Source of the DNA: Xanthobacteraceae bacterium
GTDB taxonomy: Bacteria > Pseudomonadota > Alphaproteobacteria > Rhizobiales > Xanthobacteraceae
Length of the DNA stretch: 64,000 bases
Direction of reading: 5' to 3'
Assembly (NCBI GenBank): GCA_029239875.1
Contig: JARBUD010000018.1
Span: forward strand, 18,675 to 82,674
How positions within the stretch are numbered: position 1 is the stretch's first letter; every line of letters starts with the position of its first letter. Below the pieces are notes generated by a model. The model was not told the DNA's origin. It worked only from the letters and a program-made list of their open reading frames with translations, and made no database searches. Below are positions 9,656 through 18,073 of this stretch, piece by piece. Made by a program: the position numbers and the translations under genes.

Positions 9656-10800
9656 ACAAGCCTGCCCTTTCCCCGCGCCCCGACGTGACGCAGCTTCGCG
9701 TCGGCCTCGGCGAGCGTTCCTACGACATCGCCATCGGCCCCGGCCTGCTCGCCGAGGCGGGCGCGCGCATCGCGGCGCTGCGGCCCGGCGCCCGCGTCGG
9801 CATCGTCACCGACCGCAACGTCGCCGAACGCCATCTGCCGACGGTCGAGGCGGCGCTCGCCGGGGCCGGGCTCACCTCCACCGCCATCCTCGTCGAGCCC
9901 GGCGAGAAGTCGAAGAGCTACGCCACCTTCGAGACCGTGGTGGACGCGCTCATCGCCGCCCGCATCGAGCGCCGCGACCTCGTGCTGGCGCTGGGCGGCG
10001 GCGTGGTCGGCGACCTCGCCGGCTTCGCCGCGGCGGCGCTCCGGCGCGGCGTCGACTTCGTGCAGGCGCCGACCAGCCTGCTGGCGCAGGTCGATTCCTC
10101 CGTCGGCGGCAAGACCGGCATCAATTCGCGCCACGGCAAGAACCTCGTCGGCGCCTTCCACCAGCCCATCTTGGTGCTGGCCGACACCGGCGCGCTCGAC
10201 ACCCTGCCCTTGCGCGAATTCCGCGCCGGCTATGCCGAGGTGGCGAAGTACGGCCTCATCGACAACGCCCCCTTCTTCGCCTGGCTGGAGCGCAAGTGGG
10301 AAGAGGTGTTCGCCGGCGGCCCCGCCCGCATCGAGGCCATCGCCACCAGCTGCGCCGCCAAGGCCGCCGTCGTCGCCCGCGACGAGAAGGAGACCGGCGA
10401 CCGCGCCTTGCTCAATCTCGGCCACACCTTCGGCCATGCGCTGGAGGCGGGTGCCGGCTTCTCCCAGCGCCTGCTGCACGGCGAGGCGGTGGCGGTGGGC
10501 ATGGCGCAGGCCTTCCGCTTCTCGGCCAGCGAAGACCTGTGCGCACCGGCCGACGCCGCGCGGGTCGAGGCGCATCTGCGGAAGGTGGGCCTGCCCACCC
10601 GCATCGCCGACATCCCCGGCGAGCTGCCCGGCACGGACGGGCTGATGGACCTTATCGCCCAGGACAAGAAGGTCTCGCGCGGCGCGCTCACCTTCATCCT
10701 CGCGCGCGGCATCGGCCAGAGCTTCATCGCCCGCGACGTCGACCCGGACAAGGTGCGCGCCTTCCTCGATGCCGAGCGCGCGGGGATCCCCCGCCGATGA
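9652..10800 (+). CDS. aroB: 3-dehydroquinate synthase
   Basis: AroB converts DAHP to 3-dehydroquinate, the second step of the shikimate pathway, using NAD+ and a divalent metal. The 382-aa product shows the NAD-binding GGGVVGD motif (115-121), the active-site stretch DSSVGGKTGIN (148-158) and the metal-ligand segment NLGHTFGHALE. It uses a GTG start inside the aroK stop. Its own stop overlaps the ATG of the CBS-domain gene (ATGA). The three genes therefore read as one coupled operon, the standard aroK-aroB-corC order in this group. Confidence 0.98.
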   Translation: MNKPALSPRPDVTQLRVGLGERSYDIAIGPGLLAEAGARIAALRPGARVGIVTDRNVAERHLPTVEAALAGAGLTSTAILVEPGEKSKSYATFETVVDALIAARIERRDLVLALGGGVVGDLAGFAAAALRRGVDFVQAPTSLLAQVDSSVGGKTGINSRHGKNLVGAFHQPILVLADTGALDTLPLREFRAGYAEVAKYGLIDNAPFFAWLERKWEEVFAGGPARIEAIATSCAAKAAVVARDEKETGDRALLNLGHTFGHALEAGAGFSQRLLHGEAVAVGMAQAFRFSASEDLCAPADAARVEAHLRKVGLPTRIADIPGELPGTDGLMDLIAQDKKVSRGALTFILARGIGQSFIARDVDPDKVRAFLDAERAGIPRR

Positions 10801-11663
10801 GCCGGGGGCCGGCGTTCTATGGCCTCAGGCGCTGGCTGAAGGGTCGCCCGCCGGCCCGTACGCCGCAGCCCCAGAGCGCGCCGGAGCTCACGCCGCGGGA
10901 TGAGCTGCGCCAGGCGCTGGACGCGCTCCAGCGCGCCGCCGGCATCGTCGGCGACGACCTCGCCATGGTCGAGGGGCTCCTGAACCTGCGCGAGCTCGAA
11001 GTCTCCGACATCATGGTCCACCGCACCAAGATGGCGACACTCGACGCCGGCGCCGCGCCAGCCGACCTCGTGCGGCAGGTGTTGGCCTCGCCCCATACCC
11101 GCCTGCCGCTGTGGCGCGACACGCCGGACAACATCGTCGGCGTGCTGCACGCCAAGGACCTGCTGCGCGAGCTCCAGGCGCTCGGCGACGACATCTCGAA
11201 ACTCGACGTCGATAAGATCGCCCGCCCGCCCTGGTTCGTGCCCGACGTCACCCTGCTGACCGACCAGCTCAAGGCCTTCCGCCGCCGCAAGCAGCACTTC
11301 GCCCTCGTCGTCGACGAGTATGGCGAGGTGATGGGTCTGGTGACGCTGGAGGACATCCTCGAGGAGATCGTCGGCGACATCTCCGACGAGCACGACCGCG
11401 CCTTCACCGGCGCCCGCCGCAACGTCGACGGCTCGGTGAGCGTCGAGGGCTCGGTGCCGATCCGCGACCTCAACCGCGCCATGGGCTGGGACCTGCCGGA
11501 CGAGGAGGCGACCACCATCGCCGGCCTCGTCATCCACGAGGCGCGCATCATCCCCGAGCCCGGACAGGCCTTCCTGTTCCACGGCTTCCGCTTCCAGGTG
11601 ATGCGCAAACAGCGCAACCGCATCACCCTTCTGCGCGTCGCGCCGCTGCGCCGCGGGGCGTGA
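10797..11663 (+). CDS. CorC/HlyC-type CBS-pair protein without a membrane domain
   Basis: This 288-aa protein has a tandem CBS pair from about residue 68 (VSDIMVHRTKM) to 190, including the LVVDEYGEVMGLVTLEDILEE loop, then a CorC_HlyC transporter-associated domain with DGSVSVEGSVPIRDLN and a C-terminal VMRKQRNRITLLRV. The N-terminal DUF21 membrane domain of full CNNM/CorB-type transporters is absent, so the protein should be cytoplasmic and is closest to short CorC. CorC is linked to Mg2+/Co2+ efflux in enterobacteria; the role here is inferred. It is coupled to aroB by an ATGA overlap. Confidence 0.93.
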   Translation: MSRGPAFYGLRRWLKGRPPARTPQPQSAPELTPRDELRQALDALQRAAGIVGDDLAMVEGLLNLRELEVSDIMVHRTKMATLDAGAAPADLVRQVLASPHTRLPLWRDTPDNIVGVLHAKDLLRELQALGDDISKLDVDKIARPPWFVPDVTLLTDQLKAFRRRKQHFALVVDEYGEVMGLVTLEDILEEIVGDISDEHDRAFTGARRNVDGSVSVEGSVPIRDLNRAMGWDLPDEEATTIAGLVIHEARIIPEPGQAFLFHGFRFQVMRKQRNRITLLRVAPLRRGA

Positions 11664-11677
11664 TCGATTGAATTGCC

Positions 11678-11766
11678 CTCATCCCCGGGCTTGACCCGGG
11701 GACCCAGTCCTTACCGCCGACGCCTGGTCCCAAGTCTGGGTGGCCGGGTCAAGCCCGGCCATGAGG
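11678..11766. repeat. Dispersed palindromic repeat, family C (CCGGGCTTGACCCGG type)
   Basis: A long inverted repeat in the gap between the CorC-like gene and bolA. The left arm reads CCTCATCCCCGGGCTTGACC and the right arm GGTCAAGCCCGGCCATGAGG. The inner arms pair as GGGCTTGACCC with GGGTCAAGCCC. Shorter relatives lie at 16039-16068 and 32745-32770. It could act as a bidirectional mRNA end for the two convergent genes. Confidence 0.75.
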
Positions 11767-11830
11767 GGCGGAGAAGGCGCTCTGGAATTCCCGCCGCCCG
11801 CCCCCATATTGGGGAGGCTTCCCCGGACGG

Positions 11831-12124
11831 TTATTCCCCCGGCGCCTTGGCCTCGATGGCGAGCGCGTGCAGCCCGCGTGCGATCTCGCCCGCGAGCAGC
11901 CCGTTCACCACGCGGTGACGGGCGATGCGGCTCTGTCCCCGGAAGGCTTCCGCCACGATGCGCACGCGTAAGTGCGTGAGCTCACCCGCACGGTATCCGC
12001 CATGACCCTCATGCCGATGGCTTTCATCCTCCAGCTCCAGCACGGTGGGGGAGAGTTCGGCCAGCGCGGCGCGCACGCGCGAAAGCGCCTGTGCCACGGC
12101 ATCGTCGGGAATGTTCGCGTTCAT
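11831..12124 (-). CDS. BolA-family protein
   Basis: BolA proteins bind monothiol glutaredoxins and take part in Fe-S cluster handling and stress-related regulation. The 97-aa product shows the class-II fold and the conserved segment from DESHRHEGHGGY to HLRVRIVAEAFRGQSRIARHR, with the invariant His near the end of the nucleic-acid-binding-like helix, then VNGLLAGEIARGLHAL. The internal HEGH run fits a BolA1/BolA2-type metal-binding loop. It is divergent from the J-domain gene and cobST, a common arrangement in Rhizobiales. Specific naming (bolA1) is not safe from sequence alone. Confidence 0.95.
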   Translation of the reverse strand: MNANIPDDAVAQALSRVRAALAELSPTVLELEDESHRHEGHGGYRAGELTHLRVRIVAEAFRGQSRIARHRVVNGLLAGEIARGLHALAIEAKAPGE

Positions 12125-12196
12125 GACCGATGCGGTACGCGCGCCTCAGACCGGCGTCAATATCGTCCAATCGCACCGTGACGGTGCGGCGGTTTC

Positions 12197-12225
12197 TTGT
12201 ATACCTGCGCCAGCATCAGCATAAT
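12197..12225 (+). promoter_or_regulatory. Candidate promoter for the J-domain gene, placing the start almost at the ATG
   Basis: TTGTAT (12197-12202) and CATAAT (12220-12225) are separated by exactly 17 bases. Transcription would begin near 12231-12233, only a few bases before the ATG at 12235. No Shine-Dalgarno sequence is visible before that ATG. The mRNA may therefore be leaderless or nearly so. Confidence 0.5.
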
Positions 12226-12234
12226 CGACCGACC

Positions 12235-12855
12235 ATGAAGCTCGACTCCCCGATATTCGACCGCATCCGCGTCAAGCCGGACCGCGATCGCCGCGTGAAG
12301 GCGGAAGGCCCCGTCTGCGAATGGCAGGGGTGCGTCAACTGTGCGACCCATCGCGCCCCCAAGGGACGGCAGGCGGAAGGGCAGTTCTGGCGCTTCTGCT
12401 TCGATCACGTGCGCGAGTACAACCAGTCCTACAACTACTTCTCGGGCATGGGCGACGACGCCGTCGCGGCCTACCAGAAGGACGCGCTCACCGGCCACCG
12501 GCCGACCTGGAAGATGGGTTCGCGCGGCGGCGGCCGCGCCGCTTCCGACCATGCCCGCCATCATTCGACGGAGGGCTTCGCCGACCCGTTCGGCATGTTC
12601 GGCGAGGTGGGCGGTCGCGCCCGACCCGAGCCGGAGCCGACACGCGAGAGCCGGATGATCCGCAATGCGGAGCGCCGCGCCTTCGAATCCCTCGGGGTGG
12701 AGGTCTCCTCGACGCCCGAGGAGATCAAGGCCCGCTTCAAGGTTCTGGTGAAGAAGTACCACCCGGACGCCAATGGCGGCGACATTTCGACCGAGGACCG
12801 TCTCCGCGACGTCATCCAGGCCTATAATCACCTCAAGAGCGCGGGCTTCTGCTAG
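12235..12855 (+). CDS. J-domain (DnaJ-like) protein with an N-terminal Cys/His segment
   Basis: This 206-aa protein ends in a J domain (about 145-206). It has helix I ([10 protein letters not shown]), helix II with [19 protein letters not shown] and helix IV ([14 protein letters not shown]); the HPD tripeptide is intact, so it can stimulate a DnaK-type ATPase. The first 120 residues are not a DnaJ zinc finger or G/F linker but a distinct region with CEWQGCVNC and [19 protein letters not shown], which is conserved in the alphaproteobacterial family. The stop is followed 50 bases later by cobS. Its place before cobST suggests, but does not show, a link to cobaltochelatase assembly. Confidence 0.93.
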   Translation: MKLDSPIFDRIRVKPDRDRRVKAEGPVCEWQGCVNCATHRAPKGRQAEGQFWRFCFDHVREYNQSYNYFSGMGDDAVAAYQKDALTGHRPTWKMGSRGGGRAASDHARHHSTEGFADPFGMFGEVGGRARPEPEPTRESRMIRNAERRAFESLGVEVSSTPEEIKARFKVLVKKYHPDANGGDISTEDRLRDVIQAYNHLKSAGFC

Positions 12856-12905
12856 GCCCGCGTGACAGACCAGCCCGCGTCGGTTTGCGCGGCAACGGAG
12901 GAAGA

Positions 12906-13889
12906 ATGACTGCCCCCACGCAAGCGCCCGCCCTGCCGGACATGAAGGTCTCCGTCCGTCAGGTGTTCGGCATCGACGTCGATCTGGATGTGCCGGCCTA
13001 TGCCGAGCCGGACGAGTATGTGCCGGAGGTCGATCCGGACTATCTGTTCGACCGTCCGACCACCCTCGCCATCCTCGCCGGCTTCGCCCATAACCGCCGC
13101 GTGATGGTCACCGGCTATCACGGCACCGGCAAGTCGAGCCATATCGAGCAGGTCGCGGCCCGCCTCAACTGGCCCTGCGTGCGCGTCAACCTCGACAGCC
13201 ACATCAGCCGTATCGACCTGATCGGCAAGGACGCCATCGTGGTCAAGGACGGGCTGCAGGTCACGGAGTTCCGCGACGGCATCCTGCCCTGGGCCTACCA
13301 GAACAACGTCGCGCTGGTGTTCGACGAGTACGACGCCGGCCGCCCGGACGTGATGTTCGTGATCCAGCGCGTGCTGGAGAGCTCCGGCCGACTGACGCTG
13401 CTCGACCAGAACCGCGTCATCCGCCCGCACGGCGCCTTCCGCCTGTTCTCGACGGCCAACACCATCGGCCTCGGCGACACGACGGGCCTTTATCACGGCA
13501 CGCAGCAGATCAACCAGGCGCAGATGGACCGCTGGTCCATCGTCACCACGCTGAACTACCTGGCGCACGACAAGGAGGTGGACATCGTCCTCTCCAAGGC
13601 CAAGCAGATGCAGACCCCGGAAGGCCGCGACAGCGTCGCCCGCATGGTGCGCCTCGCCGACCTCACCCGGCAGGCCTTCATCAATGGCGACCTGTCGACC
13701 GTCATGAGCCCGCGCACGGTGATCACCTGGGCGGAGAACGCCGAGATCTTCCAGGATCTCGCCTTCTCCTTCCGCGTGACCTTCCTCAACAAGTGCGACG
13801 AGCTGGAGCGCCCGCTGGTGGCCGAGTTCTACCAGCGCTGCTTCGGCAAGGAACTGACCGAGTCGGCCGTCAACGTCGTCCTTTCCTGA
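12906..13889 (+). CDS. cobS: Cobaltochelatase subunit CobS (AAA+ ATPase)
   Basis: CobS and CobT form the ATP-driven chaperone complex that works with CobN to insert cobalt into hydrogenobyrinate a,c-diamide in aerobic B12 synthesis. The 327-aa product has the Walker A motif GYHGTGKS (70-77), Walker [11 protein letters not shown] (about 136-145), and sensor-1-type [14 protein letters not shown]. Length and sequence match the Rhizobiales family closely. A strong GGAGGAAG ribosome-binding site lies at 12897-12904, so the ATG at 12906 is preferred over upstream in-frame starts. It is followed by cobT on the same strand after a 46-base gap. Confidence 0.98.
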   Translation: MTAPTQAPALPDMKVSVRQVFGIDVDLDVPAYAEPDEYVPEVDPDYLFDRPTTLAILAGFAHNRRVMVTGYHGTGKSSHIEQVAARLNWPCVRVNLDSHISRIDLIGKDAIVVKDGLQVTEFRDGILPWAYQNNVALVFDEYDAGRPDVMFVIQRVLESSGRLTLLDQNRVIRPHGAFRLFSTANTIGLGDTTGLYHGTQQINQAQMDRWSIVTTLNYLAHDKEVDIVLSKAKQMQTPEGRDSVARMVRLADLTRQAFINGDLSTVMSPRTVITWAENAEIFQDLAFSFRVTFLNKCDELERPLVAEFYQRCFGKELTESAVNVVLS

Positions 13890-13897
13890 CGCGAGTC

Positions 13898-13920
13898 CCC
13901 TCTCCCCGCCGGGGAGAGGG
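13898..13920. repeat. Perfect GC-rich hairpin between cobS and cobT
   Basis: CCCTCTCCCC pairs with GGGGAGAGGG across a 3-base loop (GCC), directly after the cobS stop and 15 bases before the cobT ATG. There is no T-run, so it is not an intrinsic terminator. It may stabilise the upstream mRNA end or set the CobS:CobT ratio. Confidence 0.7.
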
Positions 13921-13935
13921 CGCCAAGGCATCATC

Positions 13936-15915
13936 ATGTCCACCACCTCGAACCGCCCCAACCGCACCGCGCCCAAGGAAGCCCCGACCGAGCCGCTCAA
14001 GCGCGCCGTCACCGGCTGCCTGCGCGCCATCGCGGGCAATCGCGAGATCGAGGTGAGCTTCGGCTCGGAGAAGCCGGGCTATGCCGACGGGCGCGCCCGC
14101 CTGCCCGAGCCCTCGCGCCGCATGTCGAAGCAGGACGCGGCGATCATGCGCGGCCACGCCGATTCCATGGCGCTGCGCATGGCCTGCCACGACCCCAAGG
14201 TGCATCAGCGCCTCTCGCCGGTCGGCCAGCAGGCGCGCGCCGCCTTCGAGGCGGCCGAGCAGACCCGCTGCGAGTCGCTCGGCGCACTGCGCATGGACGG
14301 GGTGGCTCTCAACCTCTCGGCCATGCTGGAGGACCGCTACCAGCGGGCCAATTTCGCCAATCTCGCCGACCGCTCGGACGCGCCGATCGAGCATGCGCTC
14401 TCGCTCATCCTGCGCGAGCGCATGACCGGCATGGCCCCACCCGCCGCGGCGCGCGAGATGGTCAATCTCTGGCGCGGCTTCATCGAGGAGCACGGTGCGC
14501 GGGCGCTCGACGAGCTCGAGCACTCCGCCGACAACCAGACGCGCTTCGCCGAGGCGATGCGCGACCTGCTGTCCTCGCTCGGCATGGGCGAGGACATCGC
14601 CCCCTTCGACGAGAACAACGACCCCTCCACCGACGCCGACGACACCCGCGACGACGATTCCGGCAAGGGCGCGGATTCCGAGGAGGACGAGAACACCGAG
14701 GGCCAGACCGAGGTCGACACCGACCTTTCCTCCGACCAGAACCCCGAGGAATCCGAGGACCAGCAGGAGCAGCCCAATTCCGAGCTCTCCGACGATGCGG
14801 AGCTGGGCGAATCCGACGATTCGTCCGAGCCCTGGCAGCCGCAGAACGCGGTGCCGGCCGAGCCGCGCCCGCCGGAGTACCACCCCTTCACCCCGCGCTT
14901 CGACGAGACGGTGAACGCCGACGAATTGTGCGACCCGGAGGAGCTGGCGCGGCTGCGCGCCTATCTCGACAAGCAGCTCGTGCACCTGTCCGGCGTCGTC
15001 GCCCGCCTCGCCAACCGGCTGCAGCGCAAGCTGATGGCGCAGCAGAACCGCGGCTGGGAGTTCGACCTCGAAGAGGGCCTGCTCGACCCGGCCCGCCTGC
15101 ATCGCGTCATCATCGATCCGATGCAGGCGCTGTCGTTCAAGCGCGAGCGCGACACCGACTTCCGCGACACGGTGGTGACGCTGCTGCTCGACAATTCCGG
15201 CTCCATGCGCGGGCGCCCGATCACGGTGGCGGCGGCGTGCGCGGATATTCTGGCCCGGACGCTCGAGCGCTGCGGCGTGAAGGTCGAGATCCTCGGCTTC
15301 ACCACCAAGGCGTGGAAGGGCGGGCAGGCGCGCGAAGCGTGGCTCTCGGCCGGCAAGCCCGGCTCGCCCGGCCGGCTGAACGATCTGCGCCACATCATCT
15401 ACAAGTCGGCGGATGCGCCGTGGCGGCGCGCCCGGCGCAATCTCGGCCTGATGATGCGCGAGGGCCTGCTCAAGGAGAACATCGACGGCGAGGCGCTGGA
15501 ATGGGCGCATAACCGCCTGCTGGCGCGCAACGAGTCGCGCCGCATCCTGATGATGATCTCCGACGGCGCGCCGGTCGACGATTCCACCCTATCGGTGAAC
15601 CCCGGCAACTATCTGGAGCGGCATTTGCGCTGGATCATCCAGCAGATCGAGGACAAGTCCCCGGTCGAGCTCATCGCCATCGGCATCGGCCATGACGTGA
15701 CGCGCTACTACAAGCGCGCCGTGACCATTGTCGACGCCGAGGAGCTGGGCGGCGCCATGACCGAGAAGCTGGCCGAGCTGTTCGACGAGCGCGAGAAGGC
15801 CCCGCGCAAGGGCGCGCCGATCCTGACGCCCGCCTGCCGCGCCGCGTCCGCAAGGCCCGCCCCCGCCGGAGCGCGCTCGGCGCCGACCCCGCTGTCGACC
15901 CGCCGGGTGCATTGA
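13936..15915 (+). CDS. cobT: Cobaltochelatase subunit CobT (VWA domain)
   Basis: This is the 659-aa partner of CobS in aerobic cobalt insertion. It has an N-terminal helical domain, a very acidic linker (about residues 225-300, rich in Asp/Glu/Ser) and a C-terminal von Willebrand A domain whose MIDAS motif is D419-x-S421-x-S423 in [11 protein letters not shown]. The downstream [14 protein letters not shown] segment is also typical. The last 25 residues are Ala/Pro/Arg-rich and differ from the usual compact CobT end, so the true end may have drifted. No other cob gene lies within 20 kb on either side. Confidence 0.97.
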   Translation: MSTTSNRPNRTAPKEAPTEPLKRAVTGCLRAIAGNREIEVSFGSEKPGYADGRARLPEPSRRMSKQDAAIMRGHADSMALRMACHDPKVHQRLSPVGQQARAAFEAAEQTRCESLGALRMDGVALNLSAMLEDRYQRANFANLADRSDAPIEHALSLILRERMTGMAPPAAAREMVNLWRGFIEEHGARALDELEHSADNQTRFAEAMRDLLSSLGMGEDIAPFDENNDPSTDADDTRDDDSGKGADSEEDENTEGQTEVDTDLSSDQNPEESEDQQEQPNSELSDDAELGESDDSSEPWQPQNAVPAEPRPPEYHPFTPRFDETVNADELCDPEELARLRAYLDKQLVHLSGVVARLANRLQRKLMAQQNRGWEFDLEEGLLDPARLHRVIIDPMQALSFKRERDTDFRDTVVTLLLDNSGSMRGRPITVAAACADILARTLERCGVKVEILGFTTKAWKGGQAREAWLSAGKPGSPGRLNDLRHIIYKSADAPWRRARRNLGLMMREGLLKENIDGEALEWAHNRLLARNESRRILMMISDGAPVDDSTLSVNPGNYLERHLRWIIQQIEDKSPVELIAIGIGHDVTRYYKRAVTIVDAEELGGAMTEKLAELFDEREKAPRKGAPILTPACRAASARPAPAGARSAPTPLSTRRVH

Positions 15916-16268
15916 GGGCTCCCCCCGCCCTCGTCATCCCGGCCGGAGCGGGGCGAGAGCCGGGATCGCTCTCCATCCTGCATGCGATCCCGGATCGGCC
16001 TGATGGCCGTCCGGGATGACGGCTTGAATGGGAACGCCGTCATGGCCGGGCTTGGCCCGGCCATCCACGCCTTCCAAGGATCGACCCGGCAGGCCATCCT
16101 TCGAGGCTCGCTGCGCTCGCACCTCGGGATGAGGTCGTTCTGCCGGCCCGAATGAACGACCATCCTCATGCTGAGGTGCCGGCCGACAGGCCGGCCTCGA
16201 AGCACGCGGGCGATTTCCGCTACGTCATCGCCCGCCCCCTTGAATTCCCGCCGGCACCACCCAAATAG
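15916..16268. repeat. Repeat-dense part of the cobT-hemY gap
   Basis: This stretch holds at least five palindromic elements of three families. Family A is at 15933-15968 and, as a variant, at 15986-16020. Family C is at 16039-16068 (GTCATGGCCGGGCTTGGCCC and its complement). Family B is at 16095-16134 and 16161-16205. I see no gene here. Short ORFs in all frames are built from the repeats and show no coding character. Confidence 0.8.
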
Positions 16269-16274
16269 GTGTCA

Positions 16275-16455
16275 TCCCAGCCAGAACAGGGCTTCCGGCA
16301 TGTTGGCGCTTCGTCAGCGCCTCGCCGGTTGGATCGCGGTCAGGACGGATGTACTCCGGCCGCGCTCATCCCCTCCGGCCGCCTGACGAGCGGCCGGGCT
16401 CTGGCGGGTGTTTCCTCCCTAGACTTGGACAGCGCGCCGAAAGGCGCGCTTTTTC
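16275..16455 (+). ncRNA. Candidate trans-acting small RNA with intrinsic terminator
   Basis: Upstream of a strong terminator lies a stretch with two further perfect stem-loops: GGCGCT-TCGTC-AGCGCC (16305-16321) and CGGCCGC-CTGACGA-GCGGCCG (16376-16396). Between the second stem and the terminator is an unpaired TTTCCTCCCT (16411-16420), which is complementary to ribosome-binding sites. A possible promoter is CTTGAA (16239-16244) and AAATAG (16263-16268), 18 bases apart. CCUCC-type loops are a known feature of several alphaproteobacterial sRNA families, but I cannot assign a named one. The 5' end is approximate. Confidence 0.5.
16431..16454 (+). terminator. Rho-independent terminator
   Basis: AGCGCGCC and GGCGCGCT form a perfect 8-bp stem with a GAAA tetraloop, followed directly by TTTTT. 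It reads on the plus strand, while the adjacent hemY gene ends from the other side, so it most likely ends the candidate small RNA (or cobT read-through). Confidence 0.85.
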
Positions 16456-16465
16456 TTTGTGCGCG

Positions 16466-18073
16466 TCACACCGCGAAGGGCGGGCGGGTGCGGCCGGCCG
16501 GCTCGTCCGGGAACGGCTCCGGGCCGGGATCATCAGGCAGATGCGGCATGGCCACCACCGGCGACGGACCGGGCGAAACCCGGGCCGCGGGCGCGGCCTC
16601 GGCCTTCGCCGGCTCCTTCACCTCGGCCTCGGGGGCGAGGCTCGGCGCCGGCTCCTCCGGCGTGAGGTCGACCACCGGCGGCTCCGGCGTCCTCTCGGAC
16701 GCCACCTCGACCTCGGCCGCCGGCCGCGCCTCGATAGCGGCGGCGATCGCCGCCTTCACCCGCTCGGCCTCGTTCTCCAGCATCGGCGTGGTGGCGACGC
16801 CGGGGGGCAGCTTCCACTCGAAGGCGTCGAGCTTGCCGGTCACCGGCGAGACCGGCGCCCAGCGCTCCGCGACGATGCCATCCGCCACCCAGGCGGGATC
16901 GCGCGCCGCGCGCACGGCGCGGGCCGTCCATTCGCGGGCCTTGCCGACATCGCCATGCTCGGCCGCTTCCAGCTCCGCCATCAAGAGGCAGGCGCGCTGC
17001 GTCGGCTCGCCCAGCAGCGGCGCCAGCGAGGTGCGGGCGACGTCGAAATCCTGCGCGTCCAGCGCGGCGCGGGCGAGCACCATGGCGCTCTCGGGATGCG
17101 CCGGCATGCGCGCGGTCAGCGTCCGGATGCGCTTCAGCCGCTCGCGCGAGGAATCGCCCGGCCGCAGATGCAGGAAGGCATCGGCGAGGTCGGGATGCGG
17201 CGTCGCCGCATAGGCGGCCTCGATGATCTTCGCCGCCTTGCGCGCGTCGCCCGCGGCGCCGAGCAGCCGCCCGGCCACCTCGGCCGCCGGCACCAAAGTC
17301 GGCGCGAGGCGGGTCGCCTCCACCGCCTTCTCGCGCGCGGTCGACGGGTCGGAGAGTTCGAGCGCCTGCGCCTGCGCCGCCAGCAGCACGGCGCGGCGGC
17401 GGCGATGGGCGGCGCGCTCGAGCCCGCCATGCGCGGCCTCGCGCTCCAATGTCGCCAGCGCGCCGGCGAAGTCGCCATTGAGGCAGCGCGCCTCGATCAC
17501 CGCATCCGCCGCCCAGGCAAGGCCCGGCTCGTGACGCGCGGCCTCTTCCGCCGACAGCAGCGCCGCGGCGGCATCGCCGCGCCGGCGCGCCTCGATGTGC
17601 AGGCCGCGCAGGCCGAGCAGACGCGTCGAGGGCGTCTCGGTCATGGCGCGGAACGCCGCCTCGGCGCCGTCGCGGTCGCCGGCGAGCTGCGCCGCCTGCG
17701 CAGCGAGCAGCCGGGCCAGCGGCTCATGCCCGAGCAGGCGCTCGGCGTCGTTGGCGGCGCGGCGGGCGCCCAGCGCATCGCCGGAGCCGACCGCCACCAG
17801 CCCGCGCGTCACCGCCGCCCAGCCGCGGTTGCGCCGGCGCGCGCGCCAGGAGAAGGCGATGAGGTCGGGCGAGCGGAAGATCAGCCGCAGAAGCGTCCAG
17901 ACGAGGATCGTCGCCGCCAGCAGCGCCAGCAGCGCGCTCGCCGCCACCAATATGCTGGTCTCGATCTGCCAGCCCTGCCAGTCGATGGCGATCGACCCCG
18001 GCCGGTCGGCGAGCCAGGCGACGCCGAAGGCGATGAGCGCGAGGACGAGCAGATAGACGACGAGCCTGATCAC
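16466..18073 (-). CDS. hemY: HemY-type TPR membrane protein
   Basis: This 535-aa inner-membrane protein begins with two hydrophobic spans (about residues 2-22 and 40-62) separated by the conserved DRPGSIAIDWQGWQIETS segment of the HemY_N domain. It continues with helical tetratricopeptide-like repeats to about residue 430 and a Pro/Ala/Glu-rich tail. HemY lies beside hemCD in proteobacteria and is thought to support tetrapyrrole synthesis; it is not the protoporphyrinogen oxidase of the same name. It starts with GTG inside the stop of the mitofilin gene (GTGA overlap), so it is the last gene of a coupled hemC-hemD-mitofilin-hemY operon. Confidence 0.95.
   Translation of the reverse strand: MIRLVVYLLVLALIAFGVAWLADRPGSIAIDWQGWQIETSILVAASALLALLAATILVWTLLRLIFRSPDLIAFSWRARRRNRGWAAVTRGLVAVGSGDALGARRAANDAERLLGHEPLARLLAAQAAQLAGDRDGAEAAFRAMTETPSTRLLGLRGLHIEARRRGDAAAALLSAEEAARHEPGLAWAADAVIEARCLNGDFAGALATLEREAAHGGLERAAHRRRRAVLLAAQAQALELSDPSTAREKAVEATRLAPTLVPAAEVAGRLLGAAGDARKAAKIIEAAYAATPHPDLADAFLHLRPGDSSRERLKRIRTLTARMPAHPESAMVLARAALDAQDFDVARTSLAPLLGEPTQRACLLMAELEAAEHGDVGKAREWTARAVRAARDPAWVADGIVAERWAPVSPVTGKLDAFEWKLPPGVATTPMLENEAERVKAAIAAAIEARPAAEVEVASERTPEPPVVDLTPEEPAPSLAPEAEVKEPAKAEAAPAARVSPGPSPVVAMPHLPDDPGPEPFPDEPAGRTRPPFAV

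Noticed and set aside
12132..12160. A promoter for bolA on the minus strand
   Set aside because: TTGACG at 12160-12155 is good, but the -10 stretch TACCGC keeps only two matches, so I do not list it.
16168..16386. A 72-codon frame between cobT and hemY
   Set aside because: Its codons come from the family B repeat and the stem-loops of the small RNA candidate, and there is no ribosome-binding site.
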